Positions 46,931-55,780 of a stretch of 64,000 bases of DNA are shown here, one piece after another. The translations under genes and the position numbers were made by a program. The notes under the pieces are model-generated. The model was given only the letters and a program-made list of their open reading frames with translations, was not told the DNA's origin and made no database searches. Where the stretch lies: contig JAZDJP010000084.1 in NCBI GenBank assembly GCA_043803805.1, positions 1 through 64,000 on the forward strand, in the 5' to 3' direction. The stretch's first letter is position 1, and each line of letters begins with the position of its first letter. This stretch comes from JAZDJP01 sp043803805 (lineage in GTDB: Bacteria > Planctomycetota > JAZDJP01).

Positions 46931-48666
46931 TGGAGATCCGACGCGGCATTCCCGTTTCCTCGGGCATCGCCATCTACCCGGCTCTTCTTCTGGACAGCGA
47001 GGAGTATCGCATCACCGAACGGTTCATCCGTCCGGGGGAAGCGGATCGGGAGCTGGTTCGTTTCCAGGAGGGGGTCACGAAGGCCCGGGAGGAACTCGAT
47101 CAACTCCAACTGCGCGTCCGGGAGCGGATCGGCGAGCGCCACGCCATGATTTTCGGGGCCCACGGTCAGATCCTCGCGGACAGCCAGCTCCTGGCCGACA
47201 TCACCGACCTCATTCAGAACAGCCATTACACTCCGGAATACGCCGTCTCCCGCGCCTTCCGGCACTATCGGAAGGCCATCGATTCCCTCGAGGACGAGTC
47301 CCTCAAGCAGCGGGTCACGGACCTTCACGATATCGAGAAGCGGCTTCTCCGGAATCTTCTGGGCGAGCGGCGGAAGGGGCTCGGCCAGCTTGACCAGGAG
47401 GTCATCGTCGTCGCCCACGACCTGACGCCCTCCCAGACGGTGGTTTTCGACCGCACGAAGGTGCGCGGCATCGCCATTGATACGGGCGGCCGGACGAGTC
47501 ACACGGCCATCGTCGCGCGGGCGCTCGAGATTCCCGCCGTGGTGGGGCTCGAGTCCGTCTCCGGCGATGTGAGCGGCGGGGACACCCTCATCGTCGACGG
47601 GAACCGCGGGGTGGTCATTATCAATCCGGACGAGGAGACCCTCAAAAAATACGCCGCCCTCGAGCGAAATTACCATTACTTCGAACAGCATCTCGCCGAG
47701 CTCCGGGAGCTTCCCGCGGTCACCCTCGACGGGTGCGAGGCGGAGATCCTGGCCAACATTGAATTGCCTCGCGATGTTCAGCCGGCGCTCAATCACGGAG
47801 CGGAGGGGGTGGGTCTCTTCCGCACGGAATTCCTCTACCTGGGGGACCACTTTCCGACGGAGCACGAACACTTCGTCGCCTACCGGCAGGTGACGGAGCG
47901 AATGGGAAACCGGCCCGTCGTCATCCGGACCTTCGACATGGGCGCGGACAAGGTGACGCCCAACGATGACGGGGCCCGCGAGCGCAATCCATTTCTCGGT
48001 TGCCGATCCATCCGTCTGGCGTTCAAGCGGCCGGATCTCTTCCGGATTCAGCTCAAGGCCATTCTGCGGGCCTCGCCTTTCGGCAACGTCCGGATCATGT
48101 TTCCCATGATCACGGTCGGGTGGGAGCTCACCCGGGCGCTTGAGATTCTCGGGGAGGTGAAGCAGGAGCTCCGGGCCGAGGAGGTTTCGTTCCGGGAGGA
48201 CATCCCCGTCGGCATCATGATCGAGGTGCCGTCGGCCGCCCTCATCGCGGATCAGCTCGCGCCGCGGGTGGCCTTTTTCAGCATCGGCACGAATGATTTG
48301 ATCCAGTACACCCTCGCGGTGGATCGCGGGAACGAAACGGTCGCCGAACTCTATCAGCCGGTCCATCCGGCGGTTCTCCGGCTCATCCGGCAAATTATCG
48401 AGAAGGCCGCGGTCGCGAAAATTCCGGTTACCATGTGCGGGGAGATGTCGGGGGAACTCCGGTATACCCTGCTTCTCCTGGGGATGGGCCTGCGGAGCTT
48501 CAGCGTGAGCCCGTCCATGGTGCCGGAGATCAAGAAGCTCATCCGGTCGTCCACCCTCGCCGAGGCGCGCGACATCGTCACGCGTGTGGCGGACACCGAG
48601 GATGTTCATGGGGTCGAGCACTTTCTGCTTGAACAGACCAAGAAGGTGATGCCGGAGCTTTTCTGA
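46930..48666 (+). CDS. ptsI: PTS enzyme I (phosphoenolpyruvate-protein phosphotransferase)
   Basis: This is a 578-residue enzyme that transfers phosphate from PEP to HPr. The active His is in DTGGRTSHTAIVARAL, and the PEP-binding domain has EGVGLFRTEFLYL, MIEVPSAALIADQL and FFSIGTNDLIQYTLAVDRGN. No N-terminal GAF is present, so it is PtsI-like and not PtsP. ATG 46930 lies in the HPr stop; GTG 46927 is the alternative. Confidence 0.95.
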   Translation: MEIRRGIPVSSGIAIYPALLLDSEEYRITERFIRPGEADRELVRFQEGVTKAREELDQLQLRVRERIGERHAMIFGAHGQILADSQLLADITDLIQNSHYTPEYAVSRAFRHYRKAIDSLEDESLKQRVTDLHDIEKRLLRNLLGERRKGLGQLDQEVIVVAHDLTPSQTVVFDRTKVRGIAIDTGGRTSHTAIVARALEIPAVVGLESVSGDVSGGDTLIVDGNRGVVIINPDEETLKKYAALERNYHYFEQHLAELRELPAVTLDGCEAEILANIELPRDVQPALNHGAEGVGLFRTEFLYLGDHFPTEHEHFVAYRQVTERMGNRPVVIRTFDMGADKVTPNDDGARERNPFLGCRSIRLAFKRPDLFRIQLKAILRASPFGNVRIMFPMITVGWELTRALEILGEVKQELRAEEVSFREDIPVGIMIEVPSAALIADQLAPRVAFFSIGTNDLIQYTLAVDRGNETVAELYQPVHPAVLRLIRQIIEKAAVAKIPVTMCGEMSGELRYTLLLLGMGLRSFSVSPSMVPEIKKLIRSSTLAEARDIVTRVADTEDVHGVEHFLLEQTKKVMPELF

Positions 48667-48680
48667 ACAGGGGATGAATC

Positions 48681-49451
48681 ATGACAGGGACGACGGGCCG
48701 CCGCTACCACACCCTGATTCTGGCCGCGGGATTCGACGAGCGGTTGTACCCGCTCACCCGGGATGTCCCCAAGCCGCTCCTTCCGATCGCGGGGCGCCCG
48801 CTCCTCGAATGGACGCTGGACCGGCTTCTGGCCTCGAGCCGCCTGGGGGACATCACGGTCCTGGTCAACGAGCGGGACGGTGACACGTTCGTTCGTTGGC
48901 GGGAGACGGGCGCGTCCGGGCGGGTCCGTGTCCTCCCCAACGGCATCAACGACCCGCATGACGCGCGGGGGGCTGTGTCGGATGCCCTGTACGCCATCCG
49001 GCAGATTCCCGTGCGGGACGACCTCTTTCTCGTGGCCGGCGACAACCTGTTCGATTTCCCGGTGGATCCCTTCCTTGATTTCCACGAGGACCGTCGGGCC
49101 TGCTCGGTCATCCTGAAGGATCTCGGGCGCCGGGATCTGGCCACGGAATATGGCCAGGTGGAACTCGGGGACCGGGGGCGGATCGTCCGATTCGTGGAGA
49201 AGCCCGTCCGCCCTCGCGGAACGCTTGTTGCGGCGGGGATGTACCTTTTCCCCAGGGATTCCTTCCCGCTCGTGGAGGCGTTCGCGGAGGAGGCGGGGGT
49301 GGGGCAGAAACCCGGCCGGTTGATTGAATGGCTGTATAAAAAAACGCCTGTGTTCGGTTGCATTCCGGATGGAGACTGGTATGATATCGGCGACATTGAC
49401 TCCTACAATCGGGCTGACAAGGCGTTCGCCGCCCGCGTGAGGAGGGGGTGA
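48681..49451 (+). CDS. Sugar-1-phosphate nucleotidyltransferase
   Basis: This is a 256-residue protein with a Rossmann-like GT-A fold. LILAAGFDERLYPLTRDVPKPLLPIAGRPLLEW is the nucleotide-binding signature, FLVAGDNLFDF holds the metal Asp, and FVEKPVRPRGTLVAAGMYLF follows. It resembles glucose-1-phosphate thymidylyl/uridylyl transferases; the nucleotide and sugar are not assignable. It lacks a C-terminal left-handed helix. The stop overlaps the pilM start (TGATG), so it is the first gene of the pilus transcript or precedes it closely. Confidence 0.85.
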   Translation: MTGTTGRRYHTLILAAGFDERLYPLTRDVPKPLLPIAGRPLLEWTLDRLLASSRLGDITVLVNERDGDTFVRWRETGASGRVRVLPNGINDPHDARGAVSDALYAIRQIPVRDDLFLVAGDNLFDFPVDPFLDFHEDRRACSVILKDLGRRDLATEYGQVELGDRGRIVRFVEKPVRPRGTLVAAGMYLFPRDSFPLVEAFAEEAGVGQKPGRLIEWLYKKTPVFGCIPDGDWYDIGDIDSYNRADKAFAARVRRG

Positions 49452-50521
49452 TGGCGCTTCGCAAAAAGAAGATACTCGGGCTCGACGTCGGTTCCCACAC
49501 CATCAAGGCGGTGGAGCTTGTCCAGGATGGGGACAAGGTGGAACTGGCCGGGATTGCCGAGGGTTCGCTGACCGCGGAAAAACGGGTTGAGGATGCCAGG
49601 AAGATTCTTTCCGGGGCGCGCATTTCCACCCGTCGCGTGGTGACCGCTGTGTCGGGTCGCTCCGTCATCATCCGTTATATCAACATGGTGGAGCAGGACG
49701 ACGAGTCCCTCCGGAAGTCCATTGTGGCGGAGGCCAAGAAGTATATTCCCTTTGACATCGAGGAAGTGATCCTGGACTGCCAGCGTTTGGACAAGAAGGA
49801 TGTCCCCCCGGCCGGGGAGGAGGAAAAGCCCGCCAAGGAGGTCAAGGCGAAGGGGAAGGGCAAGGAAATGAAGGTGCTTCTGGTGGCCGTGAAGCGGGAT
49901 TACATCCTGGAACATGCCGGTTTCCTTCGTCAGTTGAGCCTTCAGCCCGTGGTGGTGGATGTGGACGCCTTCGCCATCGGGAACGCCTACGAGATGTGGG
50001 CCGAGGGAGCTCCCGAGGAGGAGGTTTCCGGGGTCACGGCGCTTCTGGACATCGGCGCCACGAAAACCAACGTGAACATCATGAATCAGCGGATTTCCTG
50101 CTTCACCCGCGAGGTCTACATCGGTGGAAATGACTTCCGCGAGGCGATCCAGAAGCAGATGGGCGTGGAGGAGGTGGAGGCCGAGAATCTGTTGCTCGAT
50201 CCCGGAGACAAGGCCGCGGCCATTCAGCAGGCGGCGGCGACGGTCCTTGAGGAGCTGGGAAACGAAGTCCGCCTCTCCTTCGATTATTTCGAGAGCCAGT
50301 TCGAGAACGAGGTCGGTCGGATCCGCCTGTCGGGCGGGATGGCGTATCACCCCGGTTTTGACGGGGTCCTCCAGGATCTGTTTCAGAAGCCGACCGCGGC
50401 ATGGAACCCGCTCGAACGGATTCCGCGGCAGGCCAAGAAGAAATTCGATGAGGAACGGATTGCCGGCATGGGGGCGCGCTTCGCCGTGGCGGCGGGCCTG
50501 GCATACCGGTTACTGGGATAG
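49451..50521 (+). CDS. pilM: Type IV pilus assembly protein PilM
   Basis: This is a 356-residue actin-like protein of the FtsA/PilM family. ILGLDVGSHTIKAVEL is the first phosphate loop, VTALLDIGATKTNVNIM the second, and RIRLSGGMAYHPGFDGVL the adenosine motif. A Lys-rich insert (~119-140) is seen. PilM sits in the cytoplasm and binds the N-terminal tail of PilN (INLLP). ATG 49451 follows GGAGGGGG within the previous stop. Confidence 0.95.
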   Translation: MALRKKKILGLDVGSHTIKAVELVQDGDKVELAGIAEGSLTAEKRVEDARKILSGARISTRRVVTAVSGRSVIIRYINMVEQDDESLRKSIVAEAKKYIPFDIEEVILDCQRLDKKDVPPAGEEEKPAKEVKAKGKGKEMKVLLVAVKRDYILEHAGFLRQLSLQPVVVDVDAFAIGNAYEMWAEGAPEEEVSGVTALLDIGATKTNVNIMNQRISCFTREVYIGGNDFREAIQKQMGVEEVEAENLLLDPGDKAAAIQQAAATVLEELGNEVRLSFDYFESQFENEVGRIRLSGGMAYHPGFDGVLQDLFQKPTAAWNPLERIPRQAKKKFDEERIAGMGARFAVAAGLAYRLLG

Positions 50522-50524
50522 AAC

Positions 50525-51145
50525 ATGATACGGATCAACCTGCTCCCCGTCGAATTGCGCCATGTCGAGCGCACGCCGCTGCCGGTGTTCATCTCCCTTG
50601 TGGCGGGGGTGATCCTTTCCTGCGTGGCCACCGTGGCGTTTGCCGTGGGCGTCGTCAAGCTGGGCGACAAACGGAATGAACTGGAGTCGGTGAAGCGGGA
50701 GCTGGAAAACCAGAAGCTGATTGCCGCGAAGGTGGATGAGCTGGAGCGGAAGATGAGGCAGAGCGTTCAGTGGCGTTCCACGTTCCAGGAGATCAAGGGC
50801 CGGCGGATCGAATGGGCGCCGCACTTCGATGAGATCTGCGACATCTGCCCCGGACACACCTGGCTGACGGGTATCAAGATCAACCGGGAAGTCGTGGACG
50901 CGAAAGGAAAACTGACCCAGGCGGGGACGGTGGTTCTGAACTGCTATTCGCTGGATCCCCGGGAGGAAGTCCTGGCGGATCTGATGCGCCGGATCCAGAA
51001 CCATCCGAAGTTCTTCCGGGATTTTGCATCCATCGACGATCCGGAATGGGAGCGGGTGTACCAGAAGGAAATCCGCGAATGGGCGTTGAAGTTCAATCTG
51101 AACCTGACGTTGACCCCCCGGACGGGGGCCCCGGAGAAGCAATAG
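50525..51145 (+). CDS. pilN: Type IV pilus assembly protein PilN
   Basis: This is a 206-residue bitopic protein. The N-terminal IRINLLPVE motif is the PilM-binding tail. A transmembrane helix (~22-46) and a coiled coil (GDKRNELESVKRELENQKL) lead to a periplasmic ferredoxin-like domain. It is 3 bp after pilM. Confidence 0.93.
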   Translation: MIRINLLPVELRHVERTPLPVFISLVAGVILSCVATVAFAVGVVKLGDKRNELESVKRELENQKLIAAKVDELERKMRQSVQWRSTFQEIKGRRIEWAPHFDEICDICPGHTWLTGIKINREVVDAKGKLTQAGTVVLNCYSLDPREEVLADLMRRIQNHPKFFRDFASIDDPEWERVYQKEIREWALKFNLNLTLTPRTGAPEKQ

Positions 51146-51157
51146 GAGCCGATGGTC

Positions 51158-51787
51158 ATGCCGAGAATCTCCCAGAACCATGTGCTTTATGGTGTGGCGG
51201 GGCTGACCCTGCTTCTGGCGGTGACCTTCGGCACGCTGACGTATCTCAATTCCCGGAAGGTGAATGATCTCGAAACCCAGATTACCGCGAAGAATCAGGA
51301 GCTCCAGCAATACCAGATCAAGGCAAGAAAGCTCGATGCGCTCAAGGCCGACAATGTGAAACTCCAGCGGGACATGAAGGTCGTCCGGGCCAAGCTTCCC
51401 CCGAAACGGGAAATTGAGGGGTTTCTGGACACCCTTTCCCAGATACGGCGGGAATCGGGCATCAACATCTCCCGGGCGGTTCGTCTGAAGGGGGATGCAA
51501 AACCGGCAACCACCATTTTCCAGCAGCTGTTCAATCAGGCGAACAACATCCAGGCCCCCGTGGCGCCCCAAGGGCAGATGTTTGAGGAGATTCAGTATCG
51601 GCTCTCCATGGATGCCGGTTTCTTCGAGCTGGTGACGTTCATCAACAAACTCGAGAATTACAAGCGGTTTGTCCAGGTCAACGATATCGATATCAAGGGC
51701 GATACGAAGGGCTCCGGGAATCACACGGTCAATATGACGCTCAGCATCTTCGCGTACGCGGGGGAGGTGCCGAAGACGGCCCCGTAG
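51158..51787 (+). CDS. pilO: Type IV pilus assembly protein PilO
   Basis: This is a 209-residue protein. One transmembrane helix (VLYGVAGLTLLLAVTFGTL), a coiled coil (~30-75) and a periplasmic domain (FFELVTFINKLENYKRFVQVNDIDI) are characteristic of PilO. AGGAG at 51144-51148 suits ATG 51158 better than ATG 51152, which is only 3 bp from it. It forms the inner-membrane alignment complex with PilN and PilP. Confidence 0.92.
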   Translation: MPRISQNHVLYGVAGLTLLLAVTFGTLTYLNSRKVNDLETQITAKNQELQQYQIKARKLDALKADNVKLQRDMKVVRAKLPPKREIEGFLDTLSQIRRESGINISRAVRLKGDAKPATTIFQQLFNQANNIQAPVAPQGQMFEEIQYRLSMDAGFFELVTFINKLENYKRFVQVNDIDIKGDTKGSGNHTVNMTLSIFAYAGEVPKTAP

Positions 51788-51816
51788 GATCGGGGCCGAA
51801 TCCGGCGGACATCATC

Positions 51817-52713
51817 ATGCGATATATCACACGGGTCATGGGATGGGCGGGGGTGGCGACGGCCTTGTTCGCCATGGGGTGTGTCGCGGACCCGGCGGGA
51901 CTTCTTTGTTTTTACGGATACACCAGGACTCGCGAGCGGATCCTGATGGAAAAGGAATCTTCATCCGGGGGTTTCGTCTTCCAGCGCAAAGGGCGGCGGG
52001 ATCCGTTCGCGGTTCCGGCCCCGGCCGAGCGCGGTGGTGACACGGCGACGGCCACCGGGATGAATGTGACCCGACAGAAGGAGTTGCTGGACCAGGCGGA
52101 GAATCTCTCCTCGCGTCTCGGGGAGCACTACCAGTCGAAGGACTACAATGCGGTCGAGATGGATTATCGGGAGTTGGGCGAGGTTCTCAGCCAGACCTAC
52201 ACCGATGCGGAGGTCATCACCCGGATCAGGCGGATCAAGGAGCAGACGAACGACATCCTGGCCAAGGCGGGGATTAATGCCGCCGAGGTCGAGGAGAAAC
52301 AGCGCTTCTCCAAGGTGGAACAGAAGGCGGCGGAGGTGAAGCGGGCCTATGCCGCCGGGGAGTATGACCGTGTTCTCACGGCCTACGATGCCCTGATGGC
52401 CTGTCAGAACACTCCCCTGCGGGATCCCGATCGGGTAAACCGCTTCCAGGCGTTGCTCGCCGAGGGAAAGGGGATGGCGGAACGGGCCCGGCTGATCCAG
52501 AACCTGCGCCAGAAGTCCATCCAGGTCTCCATGATCGCCTTCGAGGAGGGCGGGGGGTCCATCGCCATTGTCAACGGGAAGATTCGTCGAGAGGGCGACG
52601 TCCTCGACAAGGGGGGCGACAATCTGGACAAGATCATCACGGTAAAGCGCATCGAGCGGGAGCGGGTCTCCTTCGATTGCCAGGGTGAGGAAGTCGTCAA
52701 GGAGTTCAAATAG
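51817..52713 (+). CDS. PilP-like periplasmic protein of the pilus alignment complex
   Basis: This is a 298-residue protein. An N-terminal signal ends in ALFAMGC, an imperfect lipobox, so it may be a lipoprotein. Residues ~55-75 contain QRKGRRDPFAVPAP, a PilP-like linker, then ~150 residues of helical repeats not usual in PilP. The C-terminal GGGSIAIVNGKIRREGDVLDK ... VKRIERERVSFDCQGEEV is the homology-region beta domain of PilP/GspC. It occupies the pilP place between pilO and pilQ. The long helical insert is unusual. Confidence 0.8.
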   Translation: MRYITRVMGWAGVATALFAMGCVADPAGLLCFYGYTRTRERILMEKESSSGGFVFQRKGRRDPFAVPAPAERGGDTATATGMNVTRQKELLDQAENLSSRLGEHYQSKDYNAVEMDYRELGEVLSQTYTDAEVITRIRRIKEQTNDILAKAGINAAEVEEKQRFSKVEQKAAEVKRAYAAGEYDRVLTAYDALMACQNTPLRDPDRVNRFQALLAEGKGMAERARLIQNLRQKSIQVSMIAFEEGGGSIAIVNGKIRREGDVLDKGGDNLDKIITVKRIERERVSFDCQGEEVVKEFK

Positions 52714-52758
52714 ATTTTCCCCGAATTTTCGGATGAAGCGGGAGCGAAAGGAGGAGCG

Positions 52759-54498
52759 ATGAGCGGTCAGGGACAAACGACAGGGTTCGCCCTTGTGCTG
52801 GGGGCGGCGCTCGTCATGCCGGCGATGGTATGGGCCGGTCCGGCGGCGCCCGTTCCGAAGGGGGAGGAAAAGACTCCTGAAGTGTCGACCGAAAAGGCGG
52901 CCGCGCCCGTGGAAAAGACAATCGAGAATGTCGTGAATCAGCATCCGGCGGCCGTGGAGCAGACGGTCAGTTTCGATGCGAAGGAGAAGCCCCTGGCGGA
53001 GGTGCTGGACATCCTCTCCCGCGCCGGGAATGTGAACATCGTTCTCGACAAGGATGTGGAGGCGGCGGTAACCCTGAAAGTGGAGGGCCTGGCCTGGCGC
53101 GACGCCCTGCAGCTCGTGGCGGATCGGACCGAGTGCGTCACGGAACAGGTTTCCCCGCAGCTTATCCGGGTGTCGCAGCCCCCGCGCGTGGAGATGGACA
53201 TTCGCGATGCGGACATACGGGACGTCCTCAATCTTCTGTCCATGAAGAGCGGTGTCAATATCGTCGTGGCCGAGAAGGTGAAGGGCAAGATCACGACGCG
53301 CCTGGTGAACGTGCCGTGGGAGACGGCCCTGACCGTGGTGACGAAAAACGCGGGGTTCGTGTGGCAGGAGCTTGCCCCCAATATCATCTGGGTCACGACG
53401 CAGGAGGCCCTCGAGAAGGAGAAGGATGTGACGAAGACGTTCGTCCTCAATTACGCCCGCGCCGAGGAGGCCGCCAAGACCATCGACAAGATTGTGGCGA
53501 AGGCGGAGAATATTCGTTTCGACGCGCGCACAAACACCCTTGTCGTCACGGACACTCTGGACCGGCTCCAGACGGTCGAAAAAGTTCTGATGAGCCTCGA
53601 CTCCCCCGTGAAGGAGGTGTCGATTGACTCCAAGATGATCAATTCGAAGGTCAACAGCGCCTTCAACCGCGGGATGCTGGTTGTTCTGCAGGGCAGCATC
53701 ACGGGATCCCAGGTTCCGACGACATTCCCGTTCGACAAGACGGATGACACGGGGATGGGGAAGATCATTCCCACGACCGATCCGGCGGGCACGGGGTTCC
53801 CGCCCGGTCAGATCTTTCCGTATTCCACCTCGGGGAGTTTCACCACGGGGACGCTCAGCTTCACCAACCTGCAGGCATCCCTGGAGCTTATGAAGGACGA
53901 CAAGGATACGCACATCATGTCAAACCCCAGCGTGGCGACGCTGGACAACAAGAAAGCCAAGATCACCTCCGGCGACACGGTTCCGATTCCCATCCGGACC
54001 CAGAACTCCGTGACAGGGAATTTCGAGATCACGGGATACAATTATCTGAAGATCGGGATCAATCTCGAGGTGACGCCGCACATCACCCCGGACGGTTTCA
54101 TCATCACCGATATCATGACCAAGGTGGACAAGATCACCGGGTACACCGGGCTCAATAACGAGATTCCCATCACGAACGGGCAGGAGGCGAATTCCTCCGT
54201 CATGGTGAAGGACGGGGATACCATCGTCATTGGCGGTCTCATCGACAACCAGACGACCAAACGCACCCAGTCGGTGCCGTTCCTCGGTGATATTCCCGTA
54301 ATGGGGTGGCTCTTCAAGAAGAAGAGCGATACGGATGATCGGACGAATCTCATCATTTTCATCACCCCCCGGATCATGCGTCCGGAGAGCAGCATGGCGA
54401 TTGAGGTCGAGACGTTCAGGCGTCTCAACCAGTTCATGGAGGGGGAAGGGGCGGGGGCGGGAAAGAAGGTCCCCAAGCTGGAGGGAAAGAGGCGCTGA
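52759..54498 (+). CDS. pilQ: Type IV pilus secretin PilQ
   Basis: This is a 579-residue outer-membrane secretin with a signal peptide (GFALVLGAALVMPAMVWA). N-terminal secretin/TonB short N-domains are repeated (VSFDAKEKPLAEVLDILSRAGN and MDIRDADIRDVLNLLSMKSGV). The C-terminal gate domain has VGG-like IVIGGLIDNQTTKRTQSVPFLGDIPVMGWLF and NLIIFITPRIM. It forms the pilus exit pore and proves the cell has an outer membrane. AAAGGAGG precedes the start. Confidence 0.95.
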   Translation: MSGQGQTTGFALVLGAALVMPAMVWAGPAAPVPKGEEKTPEVSTEKAAAPVEKTIENVVNQHPAAVEQTVSFDAKEKPLAEVLDILSRAGNVNIVLDKDVEAAVTLKVEGLAWRDALQLVADRTECVTEQVSPQLIRVSQPPRVEMDIRDADIRDVLNLLSMKSGVNIVVAEKVKGKITTRLVNVPWETALTVVTKNAGFVWQELAPNIIWVTTQEALEKEKDVTKTFVLNYARAEEAAKTIDKIVAKAENIRFDARTNTLVVTDTLDRLQTVEKVLMSLDSPVKEVSIDSKMINSKVNSAFNRGMLVVLQGSITGSQVPTTFPFDKTDDTGMGKIIPTTDPAGTGFPPGQIFPYSTSGSFTTGTLSFTNLQASLELMKDDKDTHIMSNPSVATLDNKKAKITSGDTVPIPIRTQNSVTGNFEITGYNYLKIGINLEVTPHITPDGFIITDIMTKVDKITGYTGLNNEIPITNGQEANSSVMVKDGDTIVIGGLIDNQTTKRTQSVPFLGDIPVMGWLFKKKSDTDDRTNLIIFITPRIMRPESSMAIEVETFRRLNQFMEGEGAGAGKKVPKLEGKRR

Positions 54499-55040
54499 AA
54501 CTTCACGCATCACACGGCACCGGCCGGTTTGATCCCCGTCAGTTCGCCCGACTGGGTGAAAATGTGGTTTTCGAGGAAGGCGTTCTCGTTTTCCACCCTG
54601 AGAACATCGAGATCGGAGACAACGTCTACGTCGGGCACCGGGTCATTCTGAAGGGGTATCATCGGGAACGGATGGCCATCGGGGACGGGACGTGGATCGG
54701 GCAGGACTGCTTTTTCCACAGCGCGGGCGGGATCCGGATCGGACGGGATGTCGGGATCGCTCCCGGAGTGAGAATCCTTACCTCCGCCCACACGGGCGAG
54801 CCGGTCGAAATTCCCATCATGCACACGCCGTTGAAAATGGCCCCGGTGGAGATCGGCGACGGCTGCGACATCGGTGTGGGGGCGATCCTTCTCCCGGGGG
54901 TCCGGCTGGGGGAGGGGGTGCAGGTGGGGGCGGGAGCGGTCGTTACGAAATCCTTCGAGTCGTTCACCGTGGTCGCCGGCGTCCCCGCGGTTCGTCTTCG
55001 GAGCCGGAGGGGCGACGATTCCCGCCGCGCGCCGCCGTGA
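54495..55040 (+). CDS. Hexapeptide-repeat acyltransferase
   Basis: This is a left-handed beta-helix protein of the LbetaH type: NIEIGDNVYVGHRVIL, GDGTWIGQDCFF, IRIGRDVGIAPGVRIL, VEIGDGCDIGVGAILLPGV and VQVGAGAVVTKSF. It probably transfers acetyl or another acyl to a sugar. The first conventional start is GTG 54564, but the frame upstream (FDPRQFARLGENVVFEEG) continues the family homology back to a CTG at 54495 that overlaps the pilQ stop. I give the longer version; the true start is uncertain. The stop overlaps the next GTG. Confidence 0.8.
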   Translation: MKLHASHGTGRFDPRQFARLGENVVFEEGVLVFHPENIEIGDNVYVGHRVILKGYHRERMAIGDGTWIGQDCFFHSAGGIRIGRDVGIAPGVRILTSAHTGEPVEIPIMHTPLKMAPVEIGDGCDIGVGAILLPGVRLGEGVQVGAGAVVTKSFESFTVVAGVPAVRLRSRRGDDSRRAPP

Positions 55041-55780
55041 CGGATCCGCTCCTCTTGTCCGTGGTCATCCCGGCCTACAACGAGGAGGAAAACCTTCGCG
55101 TCCATGCCCCGCGGATACTCGAAGCGCTCCGCCGGCACGCCCCCGGATTCGAGGTTCTCGTTGTGGATGATGGCAGTACGGACGAGTCGGCGGCGGTGGC
55201 GGAGTCGCTGGCCGCGGCCGAGCCCCGCGTCCGTGTTCTTCGGCACGGGGAAAATCGGGGGCCGGGTAGCGGTGTCTTTACCGGGATCGCCGCGGCACGG
55301 GGGGAGTTCGTGATGTTTCTGCCGGCCGACGTGGCCATCGATCTTGAGCAGCTGCCTCGTTACATCGAGGCGGCGCGCGGGGCCGACGTGGTGGTGGGCA
55401 TCCGGTCCGACCGTCGCGACTACACGTTATTCCGGAAATTTGTGTCCGTGGTCAACATAGCGCTCATCCGGTTTCTGTTCCGGATGCGGGAGAGACAGTT
55501 CAATTATGTGCATCTGTATCGCCGCCGGATCTTTGACCATTTCACGGTGGATTCGCGGGGGGTCTTCATCACCGCCGAGATTCTCATCCGGGCCCGTGAT
55601 TGCGGCTTTCGGCTCACGGAAGTGGAGATCGCTTACGTGCCCCGGGAATTCGGAACGGCGACCTGCGGTCGCGTCCGGGTCATTGCCCGGACGGTGCGGG
55701 ATCTCATCCGATTTTGGATTCTCCGGACGTTCCTCCGTGGCCGGTACAGGGCATCGTTCAAAAGGAAGGTATCCGCATGA
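55037..55780 (+). CDS. Family 2 glycosyltransferase (dolichyl-phosphate mannosyltransferase-like)
   Basis: This is a 247-residue GT-A enzyme with GTG start in the previous stop (GTGA). It has LSVVIPAYNEEENLR, VLVVDDGSTDES (nucleotide binding), MFLPADVAID and FNYVHLYRRRIFD. It is DPM1/polyprenyl-phosphate type, without a C-terminal membrane segment apart from a possible helix near the end. With the acyltransferase and the nucleotidyltransferase it could modify pilin or surface glycans. The stop overlaps the RNase G start (ATGA 55777-55780). Confidence 0.85.
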   Translation: MTDPLLLSVVIPAYNEEENLRVHAPRILEALRRHAPGFEVLVVDDGSTDESAAVAESLAAAEPRVRVLRHGENRGPGSGVFTGIAAARGEFVMFLPADVAIDLEQLPRYIEAARGADVVVGIRSDRRDYTLFRKFVSVVNIALIRFLFRMRERQFNYVHLYRRRIFDHFTVDSRGVFITAEILIRARDCGFRLTEVEIAYVPREFGTATCGRVRVIARTVRDLIRFWILRTFLRGRYRASFKRKVSA

